A DNA stretch of 64,000 bases from Bacteroidales bacterium (GTDB lineage: Bacteria; Bacteroidota; Bacteroidia; Bacteroidales; P3), in contig JAGCUU010000039.1 of the NCBI GenBank assembly GCA_017962665.1, positions 1 through 64,000 of the forward strand, given 5' to 3'. This document shows positions 18,391-27,751 of the stretch, one piece after another (position 1 is the first letter of the stretch; every line of letters begins with the position of its first letter). The notes beneath the pieces are model-generated. The model made no database searches. It saw only the letters and a list, made by a program, of their open reading frames with translations, and was not told where the DNA came from. A program made the translations under genes and the position numbers.

Positions 18391-19008
18391 ATAGCAAGAG
18401 CGCCACAAGCGGAACATATTATTGAAGTTCAAAAGCCTGTAGACGAAGATAAGAGAGAATCGACCAGTGGCCTCAAACCAGTGTCTGTCGATAGGGCGGC
18501 GGTAAGTGAACAAAAGGCTGTGGAGGGAGAACGGAAGCCCCGAATTGCCGACTCCAGGCTTCGAATCACATCGATTTCCATTGCAGGGGATGACAACGAC
18601 AGTTCCATTTACAGTAATTCTGTCGTGTCGTTGCAGGACCGTGAAGTGGTGCAGTTGACTCAAGAGCGCCTTGAGGAGTTGTGGGCGCAGCTTGTGGAGA
18701 GTTGCAAAGACGACGAAAAGCTCTATGAGCTTTTGGCCGACAAGAAGGTGGTGCTGAAAAATAACAATCTCTTCAACATACAGGTGCCTAACTTATATCT
18801 CGACACACTTTTGCTAAACTATCAGAACAGGATATTGGGATTCTTGCGTCAAGCCACGTGCAACGAATCACTCCAATACAAGGCTGTGGTGGTTGTTGAG
18901 AAGGTGGAGGCAAGAGCTTATCTGCCGCGCGACAAGTTCGACGAGATGGCAAAACGCAATCCCTCTATGCTGACATTGCGCAAGCTCTTCCCTGATATTG
19001 ATTTTTGA
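18391..19008 (+). CDS. dnaX: In-frame continuation of dnaX (tau-specific C-terminal region) after the TAG
   Basis: Directly after the TAG at 18388-18390 the dnaX frame stays open and codes for a polar, low-complexity linker (ARAPQAEHIIEVQKPVDEDK) and then a folded C-terminal domain (LTQERLEELWAQLVE, LADKKVVLKNNNLFNIQV) of the type that closes Bacteroidetes DnaX. There is no frameshift and no second stop, so only one base separates it from an intact gene. It has no ATG or evident ribosome site right after the TAG, so separate translation from an internal start is unlikely. The antiporter gene starts 6 bp later. Confidence 0.75.
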   Translation: MARAPQAEHIIEVQKPVDEDKRESTSGLKPVSVDRAAVSEQKAVEGERKPRIADSRLRITSISIAGDDNDSSIYSNSVVSLQDREVVQLTQERLEELWAQLVESCKDDEKLYELLADKKVVLKNNNLFNIQVPNLYLDTLLLNYQNRILGFLRQATCNESLQYKAVVVVEKVEARAYLPRDKFDEMAKRNPSMLTLRKLFPDIDF

Positions 19009-19014
19009 CGTTCT

Positions 19015-20280
19015 ATGGGAAAAACATTCATCTTTTTAGGTATTTTGATTTTTTGCGCCCACCTTTTCTCTGCGATATTTAGCAAGCGGCGTGTGCCCGA
19101 TGTGTTGTTTCTTGTAGGGATTGGCATATTAATAGGCCCCGTGTTGGGGTGGGTGACTCCTGACATGATTGGCGGTATAGGCTCTATTTTTGCATCTGTA
19201 ACGTTGGTGTTTATACTTGTTGACAGTGGATTGGACATGCACATTGATGATTTGAGGCGTTATTGGTCAGGAATGTTGCAGGTGACCTTTTTCTCTTTTA
19301 TAATCACTATGGCGGTAACAAGCGTTCTTGCCCATTATTTGGCCATGATAGAGTGGAGGACTTCCATCTTGCTTGGCAGTATGGTGGCTGGAACAGGAGC
19401 GGCAATAGTGATACCTATGGTAAAGCAGATGAAGGTGAGCGACAAGACGCGGACAGTACTGTCCCTTGAGTCTGCTCTTTCCGCTGTGCTTTGCATTGTT
19501 GTTGCATGGGCATTGATGGAGGGATTCAAGATGGGGCGTATACGATTCGAGTTTATTGTCGGCAATGTGCTTGCCTCTTTCTTTATGGCCCTCCTTCTCG
19601 GCGTCGTCGGCGGCATGGTATGGTCCGGTTCGTTGCAGAGGGTTCGCAGACTGCAAAACTCAATGTTCTTGACACCGGCGTTTGTGTTTGTAATCTATGG
19701 CATTGCGGAAGCATTAGGGTATAGCGGCGCTATTGCTGCGCTGGCATTTGGCATTGTGCTTGGCAATGCATCCTATTTTGAGTTTTCGTTCCTTCGTATG
19801 GTGTTGCGCAAGCGCCCCCCACGTATGCTCTCACTCGAATCTGGCGAGAAGGGCTTTTTCAAGGAAATGGTTTTCATCCTAAAAACATTCTTCTTTGTCT
19901 ATATTGGAATCAGTATTCCTTTCACCGACGGAGTGGCACTTTTGTATGGTTTAGTGATAGCTGCGGCAATATTTGTGGCTCGCATGATATTGATATTCAT
20001 TGTTGGACAGAACAATACCCCAACTGACAGGTGGATTGTTTCCATTATGATGCCCAAGGGGCTGGCTTCTGCCGTTTTGGCCTCTATTCCCCGTCAGATC
20101 AACATTGCCGCAGGATATGACATCATTCCACATGCCGAGCGTATCGAATGTATTGTTTATTCAATTATATTCTTCTCAATAGTGCTATGTTCGGCATTGG
20201 TGTTGCTTTCACGCAAATATATCATCAATACGGACTATCATCCGGAATTAAATCAACAGGAGGTATATGATTATGAATAA
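19015..20280 (+). CDS. Cation:proton antiporter (Na+/H+ exchanger family)
   Basis: The 421-residue membrane protein has about twelve hydrophobic segments. The conserved run VFILVDSGLDMHIDDL, GAAIVIPMVKQM and the MMPKGLASAVLASIP region match monovalent cation:proton antiporters of the CPA family. It would exchange Na+ or K+ for protons across the inner membrane. It starts 6 bp after dnaX and overlaps dapF by 8 bp, so it lies inside a compact operon of housekeeping genes. It lacks the cytoplasmic TrkA domain of Kef-type channels. Ion specificity is not readable. Confidence 0.88.
   Translation: MGKTFIFLGILIFCAHLFSAIFSKRRVPDVLFLVGIGILIGPVLGWVTPDMIGGIGSIFASVTLVFILVDSGLDMHIDDLRRYWSGMLQVTFFSFIITMAVTSVLAHYLAMIEWRTSILLGSMVAGTGAAIVIPMVKQMKVSDKTRTVLSLESALSAVLCIVVAWALMEGFKMGRIRFEFIVGNVLASFFMALLLGVVGGMVWSGSLQRVRRLQNSMFLTPAFVFVIYGIAEALGYSGAIAALAFGIVLGNASYFEFSFLRMVLRKRPPRMLSLESGEKGFFKEMVFILKTFFFVYIGISIPFTDGVALLYGLVIAAAIFVARMILIFIVGQNNTPTDRWIVSIMMPKGLASAVLASIPRQINIAAGYDIIPHAERIECIVYSIIFFSIVLCSALVLLSRKYIINTDYHPELNQQEVYDYE
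20258..20263 (+). promoter_or_regulatory. Shine-Dalgarno AGGAGG deciding the dapF start
   Basis: A perfect AGGAGG lies 9 bp before the ATG at 20273 but only 3 bp before the ATG at 20267, which favours the second ATG. Strong Shine-Dalgarno sites are uncommon in this phylum, so it is notable. It sits inside the 3' end of the antiporter gene. Confidence 0.6.
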
Positions 20281-21070
20281 GCCACTCCAATTCTATAAAT
20301 ACGATGGAGCAGGGAACGATTTCGTATTGCTTGACATACGGGAGTATGATCCGGAACTGAATGTCGAGCAGATTGCACGCATCTGCCATAGGCGTTTCGG
20401 TATCGGAGCCGACGGCTTGATGACGCTTTCCAAATCCCAGGAAGGCTATGACTTTGAAATGAGGTATTATAACAGCGATGGCCGTCTGGGCTCCATGTGT
20501 GGTAATGGTGGACGTTGCATTACAGCCTTTGCCCGACAGCTTGGTATTGGGGATTTGCGTCATTATTCTTTTATGGCTTACGACGGACCTCATAAGGCGG
20601 AGGTGTTGATGTGGAATCAAAATATCGGTCTGGTGCAGCTTGGAATGCGCGACGTGGCATGTTCCAATGTGCGGCGTTGCCTTGACGGATGGTTCCTTGA
20701 TACTGGCTCCCCGCATTTTGTTGTCAGGGTAGATGACCTGGAAAACTATGATGTTGTTGGCCAAGGACGTCGCTATAGAAATATGCTCGACCTGTTCCCT
20801 GAAGGTACCAATGTGGACTTTGTTTCCGACTTGCCCGACGGACGCTTGTTTGTACGCACATTTGAGCGTGGTGTGGAGGACGAGACTTGGGCATGTGGTA
20901 CCGGTGTTACCGCCAGTGCCATAGTAAGTGGAAATGGACGCATCAAGACCCTTGGGGGCGATTTCAAAGTGACATTCACCTCCACTGGAGAGGCATACAG
21001 CGATGTACGTCTCACCGGCCCGGTCAGCTTCAATTTCCAAGGCGAGCTTCCTGCCGGTTTTCTCTCATAA
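20273..21070 (+). CDS. dapF: Diaminopimelate epimerase
   Basis: DapF converts LL- to meso-diaminopimelate for lysine and peptidoglycan synthesis. The 265-residue protein carries both catalytic cysteines in their motifs: GSMCGNGGRC (Cys76) and EDETWACGTGVTASA, and the N-terminal KYDGAGNDFVLLD. The start at 20273 is chosen because of the AGGAGG spacing; 20267 would add two residues. It overlaps the end of the antiporter gene and is followed by ligA after 24 bp. dapD, another enzyme of the same pathway, lies 3.6 kb downstream on the other strand. Confidence 0.97.
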   Translation: MNKPLQFYKYDGAGNDFVLLDIREYDPELNVEQIARICHRRFGIGADGLMTLSKSQEGYDFEMRYYNSDGRLGSMCGNGGRCITAFARQLGIGDLRHYSFMAYDGPHKAEVLMWNQNIGLVQLGMRDVACSNVRRCLDGWFLDTGSPHFVVRVDDLENYDVVGQGRRYRNMLDLFPEGTNVDFVSDLPDGRLFVRTFERGVEDETWACGTGVTASAIVSGNGRIKTLGGDFKVTFTSTGEAYSDVRLTGPVSFNFQGELPAGFLS

Positions 21071-23161
<2,091 letters not shown>

Positions 23162-23179
23162 TCCATTTTTTTTCTCACC

Positions 23180-24328
23180 ATGACAGCATTACGTACGCTT
23201 CCCGTTTCTCTCGCATTACTGCTGTTACTCTCTATCTGCAAGCCTATATTTTCACAAGGGGACAAAACAAATGGAGTCCCGCCGTTAACCTTTTCCCTTC
23301 TGTCAGGTTACACAATGCCTAATTCATCGGAGTGGGACTATATTAAGGATATTTCCATGGGTTTGGATGCGTTCTGCGGTCAGCGTCAGGAACTGGGGTA
23401 TCTGGATGCTGACAGCATCTTTGTTGCGCTTCGCCGTCCATACGAGATCGGCCTCCGTCTCAATTTTACCTATTTTCCAAACGCCATTGCCGGGCATCGC
23501 ATAGGTTTGTGTGGTATGCTTCTTGAACCCGTGTTGGTGAATGACAGGGACGGACTTTATTTTGAAATGGATTTTGGACTTGCAGCATACACCGACCCCT
23601 ATAGGAGAACGCCAGATCCTCGCAATGTCTTTATCGGTTCATACCTTAATTGCATGGTCGAGATTGGACCTACGTATATCCATTACAATGGGAACGGGTC
23701 GCGCATACTTGCTGGAGCCCGGTTTGTCCATAGCTCTAACGGTTATCTCAAAAAACCCAATAAGGGACTGAATTATTTACAAGCCACTGTGGGCTACAGC
23801 CCGAGTATTCCTGGTAATAAAACTTGCCGGCGTGTTGTCGTGATGGACAGTGCGCATTATAGGGGAGGTGACTTTCTTATTTCGTATGCCCCTGGAATTG
23901 TCATGCCACGCTATACCGGTTATTCGCACAATTATTTCTATGCCAATACAGCACGTGTGGGGTGGCTCTATAACTTTACTCCTTGCAGGGCGGCAGGCGC
24001 CACACTCGATGTTACATACAATTTCAGTCATACGGCTGTTATTCGCCACCATAATGAAAACTACAACCTGCCTTTTTACGTTGGTATAGCCGCCGCGTAT
24101 GAGACATCGTGGGATCATTGGGCACTACATGCAGCCATGGCGGCATATTTGCTTCGCAGTGTGCATGGTACAACACCTCTGTATGAGAGGGTGGGACTAT
24201 TTTACCATTTTGGTGATGGGAGAAAGAAAGTACGCCATTTTGTGGGAGTTTCCTTAAAATCCCACATGGCCCATATCGATTTCATAGAATGGCACTATGG
24301 CATAAAACTTAGTCCAAGAAATTGGTAG
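23180..24328 (+). CDS. Acyloxyacyl hydrolase / lipid A deacylase (PagL-like) outer-membrane protein
   Basis: The 382-residue protein has a signal peptide (LALLLLLSICKPIFSQ) and a beta-barrel character. The C-terminal section SHNYFYANTARVGWLYN and the end FIEWHYGIKL match Bacteroidetes acyloxyacyl hydrolases related to PagL, which remove an acyl chain from lipid A. FVHSSNGYLKKPNKGLNYLQ carries the conserved His-Ser and Asn pattern. It is longer than proteobacterial PagL (about 170 residues). It ends in TAG and is 4 bp from the end of the convergent lipoprotein gene. Enzyme activity is inferred from family resemblance. Confidence 0.8.
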   Translation: MTALRTLPVSLALLLLLSICKPIFSQGDKTNGVPPLTFSLLSGYTMPNSSEWDYIKDISMGLDAFCGQRQELGYLDADSIFVALRRPYEIGLRLNFTYFPNAIAGHRIGLCGMLLEPVLVNDRDGLYFEMDFGLAAYTDPYRRTPDPRNVFIGSYLNCMVEIGPTYIHYNGNGSRILAGARFVHSSNGYLKKPNKGLNYLQATVGYSPSIPGNKTCRRVVVMDSAHYRGGDFLISYAPGIVMPRYTGYSHNYFYANTARVGWLYNFTPCRAAGATLDVTYNFSHTAVIRHHNENYNLPFYVGIAAAYETSWDHWALHAAMAAYLLRSVHGTTPLYERVGLFYHFGDGRKKVRHFVGVSLKSHMAHIDFIEWHYGIKLSPRNW

Positions 24329-24332
24329 CGCT

Positions 24333-24692
24333 TTATAGCTCCTCGAGTTTTGTGAAAACGGCTTCGGGAACGTCGCGGTCGTTGTAGTGATAGTTGCATT
24401 GCGTTTTTGAATAGTTGTGGTCCATGTAGATACGACCACTGATGTGGCTTTGGGATTTGAGCAAACGGTCGGCGCCATAAACGATGATGACGTTGTTGTA
24501 AATGACAGAGTCGCGTGTTTTATATGTTCCACCTATGGTGTCTGGACTCTCGAGATTGATGGCATAGCCAAGGTCAGAAAGTCCGTTGCACATCTCATAG
24601 TCAACGACGGTTCCAGTGAATTCGAAATCGTCATAGTTCTTACAAGAGGCGAAAAGCAGGAAAATAATGGGGAAAATGAGAGCTTTTTTCAT
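24333..24692 (-). CDS. Small lipoprotein of unknown function
   Basis: The 119-residue product, from the ATG at 24692, has a lipoprotein signal (MKKALIFPIIFLLFASCKNY, cysteine 17). The mature part begins DDFEFTGTVVDYEMCNGLSD, a pattern seen in small Bacteroidales lipoproteins with a beta-barrel-like fold and a conserved Cys. I do not know its role. A longer frame begins at 24728 but would overlap the end of dapD and lack a signal. It follows dapD on the same strand and converges on the acyloxyacyl hydrolase. Confidence 0.7.
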   Translation of the reverse strand: MKKALIFPIIFLLFASCKNYDDFEFTGTVVDYEMCNGLSDLGYAINLESPDTIGGTYKTRDSVIYNNVIIVYGADRLLKSQSHISGRIYMDHNYSKTQCNYHYNDRDVPEAVFTKLEEL

Positions 24693-24705
24693 ATAGGAGA
24701 GTTTT

Positions 24706-25518
24706 TTATCCTTCGATTCCGAAGTCACGGAGGGCTGCGTTCAGGGATGTTTTTTTGTCGGTGCTTTCACGGCGCTGGCCAATAATCAATGCACAATTCA
24801 CATTATAGTCGCCGGCAGGGTAATGACGTGTGTAGCTGCCGGGAATTACTACGCTGCGGGGCGGGACGTAACCGCTGTAATAAAGAGGCTCGGAGTTGGT
24901 GACATCAATGATTTTTGTGCTGCCGGTGATTACGGTATTGGCACCGAGGACTGCCTCCGCGCCGATATGTGCTCCTTCAACTACAATGCTGCGAGAGCCT
25001 ATAAAGCAGTGGTCCTCTATGATTACCGGTGCGGCTTGAACGGGCTCGAGTACTCCGCCGATGCCGACACCGCCGCTTAGATGCACATTTTTGCCAATCT
25101 GGGCACAACTGCCTACGGTGGCCCATGTGTCTACCATTGTGCCGCTGTCGACAAATGCTCCGATGTTGACATAACTTGGCATCATGACAACTCCAGGAGC
25201 GAGATATGAACCATATCTGGCAACGGCAGGAGGCACTACACGGACGTTTTGCTCCTTGTAATTGTGTTTGAGAGGAATTTTGTCATAGTACTCAAAGGGG
25301 CCAGACTCGATGGCTTCCATATTGTTGAGTGGAAAAAATAACAATACGGCTTTTTTGACCCATTCGTTCACCTGCCAGCTGTCACCATTGGGCTGGGCGA
25401 CGCGTAGCATACCCTTGTCAAGCTTTGAGATGACCTGCATGACAGCGTCGCGAACATCGGAACGATTTAACATGTCGCGGTTTTCGTAAGCTTGTTCAAT
25501 TAATTGTTGCTCGGACAT
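24706..25518 (-). CDS. dapD: 2,3,4,5-tetrahydropyridine-2,6-dicarboxylate N-succinyltransferase
   Basis: DapD transfers succinyl from succinyl-CoA in the succinylase branch of lysine/diaminopimelate synthesis. The 270-residue protein has the N-terminal helical domain (EQQLIEQAYENRDML) and a left-handed beta-helix of hexapeptide repeats (VNIGAFVDSGTMVDTW, GVGIGGVLEPVQAAPVIIED). The ATG at 25518 is chosen since the longer frame begins upstream of the promoter box at 25566-25573 and adds a non-family stretch. dapF is nearby, in the other transcription unit. Confidence 0.96.
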   Translation of the reverse strand: MSEQQLIEQAYENRDMLNRSDVRDAVMQVISKLDKGMLRVAQPNGDSWQVNEWVKKAVLLFFPLNNMEAIESGPFEYYDKIPLKHNYKEQNVRVVPPAVARYGSYLAPGVVMMPSYVNIGAFVDSGTMVDTWATVGSCAQIGKNVHLSGGVGIGGVLEPVQAAPVIIEDHCFIGSRSIVVEGAHIGAEAVLGANTVITGSTKIIDVTNSEPLYYSGYVPPRSVVIPGSYTRHYPAGDYNVNCALIIGQRRESTDKKTSLNAALRDFGIEG

Positions 25519-25565
25519 ATTTTTTTTCAGTTGATTACAATAAAAAAGCATTTTTTGAGTAATTA

Positions 25566-25573
25566 CAAAGATA
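25566..25573 (-). promoter_or_regulatory. Bacteroidetes -7 box for dapD
   Basis: Minus strand TATCTTTG, about 48 bp before the dapD ATG at 25518. The leader would be about 40 nt. Confidence 0.55.
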
Positions 25574-25588
25574 CGAATAATATTTAAT

Positions 25589-26596
25589 ATGCAAAAAAAG
25601 GATAACAATAAAGCCGTTGCTATGGTTTTGAAAAGCGTGCTGGTGATTGTGATTCTGACAGTTGTCTCTACGGCACAGGCTCAGAACAGGGACGTGATGA
25701 GTGCATACCAGAGAAATATGCAACCATTGTTGGAAAAAATTGTAGGGGCACCGACGGACAATGAAAGATATAATGCCAATGAACTTTTTGTACAGATGTT
25801 TGACGAGGCGTTGCATGTTGAGGAATCGTTCCATTGGAAATGGAACTTTGGATCTACAGTATCAATATTGACGTCAAGCGACAGACAATTCAGAATCATT
25901 ACATGGCCTGTTGTTCGTGACAATGGAGAATATGAATGTTTCGGCTTTGTGCAGTCATATAATGCCAAGACTGAGCAGTACGACGTTTATCAGCTTCACG
26001 ATAAGTCGGATGAACTAATATCTACCGATGAGGTGGTCTTGGATCCCGACAACTGGTTGGGTAGCGTATACCAGGAGCTCATAGAGACCAAATATGAAGG
26101 CAAAATTTCGTATACTCTTATAGGATGGACAGGAGTGAATGCTTTGATACAGAGGAAGGTGATTGAGCCTATCCTTTTCCGTTCAAACAGCTCTCGCCCT
26201 CAGTTTGGACAGGCACTGTTCAGGAGAGAGAAGAACCTGCGGCGTGTAGTGTTTGAGTATTCGAGAAATGCCATGGTAAATGTTCGTTTTGATGAACAGA
26301 CTATCAGGACATACGAAAACAAGAAGGTTAAGAAAAAGGGGCGCACCATAAATGTTCAGGTACCGCATGAAGAAAAGGCGAAAATGATCATTTTTGACGA
26401 AATTGCTCCAATGCTTCCCGGTATGGAGGGACTGCCTCAATATTACGTTCCTACAGGGACAGAAATGGCGTATATATTTTTGAACGGTCGGTGGGAGTTG
26501 CGTGACAACGCCCAAGGGAGGCTGTCGGATCCAAAGCTCAACAAGGAATTTGAGCCTATTCATAAAGATGCACCGGCTTATGATATGAATAGATAA
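25589..26596 (+). CDS. Secreted protein of unknown function, conserved type in Bacteroidales
   Basis: The 335-residue protein has a signal peptide (VLVIVILTVVSTAQAQ). The mature part is a mixed alpha/beta sequence with motifs such as FHWKWNFGSTVSILTSSD, FRIITWPVVRDNGEYECFG and IGWTGVNALIQRKVIEP. The last part PTGTEMAYIFLNGRWELRD looks like a small beta domain. I recognise no named domain or catalytic site. It is divergent from dapD and followed by ychF after 36 bp. Location in the envelope is inferred from the signal peptide. Confidence 0.75.
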   Translation: MQKKDNNKAVAMVLKSVLVIVILTVVSTAQAQNRDVMSAYQRNMQPLLEKIVGAPTDNERYNANELFVQMFDEALHVEESFHWKWNFGSTVSILTSSDRQFRIITWPVVRDNGEYECFGFVQSYNAKTEQYDVYQLHDKSDELISTDEVVLDPDNWLGSVYQELIETKYEGKISYTLIGWTGVNALIQRKVIEPILFRSNSSRPQFGQALFRREKNLRRVVFEYSRNAMVNVRFDEQTIRTYENKKVKKKGRTINVQVPHEEKAKMIIFDEIAPMLPGMEGLPQYYVPTGTEMAYIFLNGRWELRDNAQGRLSDPKLNKEFEPIHKDAPAYDMNR

Positions 26597-26632
26597 TAAA
26601 TAACAGAATAACAATAAAATAATAATAGCAAG

Positions 26633-27733
26633 ATGTCTTTACAATGTGGTATTGTAGGTTTGCCGAATGTGGGTAAATCAACTCTTTTTAACTGCTTAAG
26701 CAATGCCAAGGCTCAGGCAGCAAACTTCCCTTTCTGTACCATAGAACCTAACGTAGGAGTGATAACAGTGCCTGACGAGCGTCTGAACAAGCTTGTGGAG
26801 ATAGAACATCCTGCAAGTGTAGTGCCTGCAACAGTTGAAATTGTTGACATTGCAGGTCTGGTTAAAGGTGCATCGAAAGGAGAAGGGTTGGGTAACAAGT
26901 TTTTGGGAGATATTCGAACGACTGATGCTATTATCCATGTACTTCGCTGTTTCGACGATGACAATGTGACTCATGTGGATGGCTCCGTAGATCCGGTACG
27001 CGACAAACAGACCATTGATTTGGAGCTTCAGTTCAAGGACTTGGAAACCATTGAAAACCGTTATGCAAAAGAGGAGAAAAAGGCAAAGACTGGCGGTGAT
27101 GCAAAGGCGAAGAAATTGGTTGAGGTGATGGGTCTGTACCGCGACGCACTGCTTGCAGGAAAGAGTGCCCGTACTGTGAAGTTGGACGAGTCGCAGATGG
27201 AAGCTGCAAAGGATTTGATGCTGCTGACAGCCAAACCGATACTGTATGTTTGTAATGTCGATGAGGCTTCGGTTGTTAAAGGTAACAAATACGTGGACAT
27301 GGTCCGTGATGCGGTAAAAGATGAAGATGCCGAAGTCTTGGTGATTGGTGCCGGCATTGAAGCTGACATTGCAGAGCTGGAGACTTATGAGGAAAAGCAG
27401 ATGTTTTTGGAGGATTTGGGACTGAAAGAATCAGGCGTCAACCGTTTGATCAAGGCTGCATACCGATTGCTGAACTTGCAGACTTTCTTGACAGCCGGTC
27501 CTAAGGAATGCAGGGCATGGACGTTCCGCAAAGGTATGAAAGCTCCCCAGACAGCCGGTATTATTCATAGTGACTTTGAACGAGGCTTTATACGCGCCGA
27601 GGTGATTAAATATGAAGATTACGTAACTTTGGGTAGCGAGGCAAAATGTCGTGAAGCTGGCAAGATAGCTGTTGAAGGAAAGGACTATGTGGTTCAGGAC
27701 GGCGATATTATGCACTTCAGATTCAATGTGTAA
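26633..27733 (+). CDS. ychF: Redox-regulated ATPase YchF (Obg-related)
   Basis: The 366-residue protein has the G1 motif GLPNVGKST, the YchF-specific ANFPFCTIEPNVG, DIAGLVKGASKGEGLGN, a coiled-coil section (about residues 130-200) and a C-terminal TGS domain (TAGPKECRAWTFRKG to DGDIMHFRFNV). YchF binds ATP rather than GTP and associates with ribosomes and the oxidative stress response. Length is normal. It is 18 bp upstream of the PorW-like gene. Confidence 0.97.
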   Translation: MSLQCGIVGLPNVGKSTLFNCLSNAKAQAANFPFCTIEPNVGVITVPDERLNKLVEIEHPASVVPATVEIVDIAGLVKGASKGEGLGNKFLGDIRTTDAIIHVLRCFDDDNVTHVDGSVDPVRDKQTIDLELQFKDLETIENRYAKEEKKAKTGGDAKAKKLVEVMGLYRDALLAGKSARTVKLDESQMEAAKDLMLLTAKPILYVCNVDEASVVKGNKYVDMVRDAVKDEDAEVLVIGAGIEADIAELETYEEKQMFLEDLGLKESGVNRLIKAAYRLLNLQTFLTAGPKECRAWTFRKGMKAPQTAGIIHSDFERGFIRAEVIKYEDYVTLGSEAKCREAGKIAVEGKDYVVQDGDIMHFRFNV

Positions 27734-27751
27734 CACAAAGAAAAGCATCTT

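Noticed and set aside
18481..19008. Separate gene starting inside the dnaX tail
   Set aside because: It is in the dnaX frame, without a start signal, and its sequence fits the C-terminal domain of DnaX.
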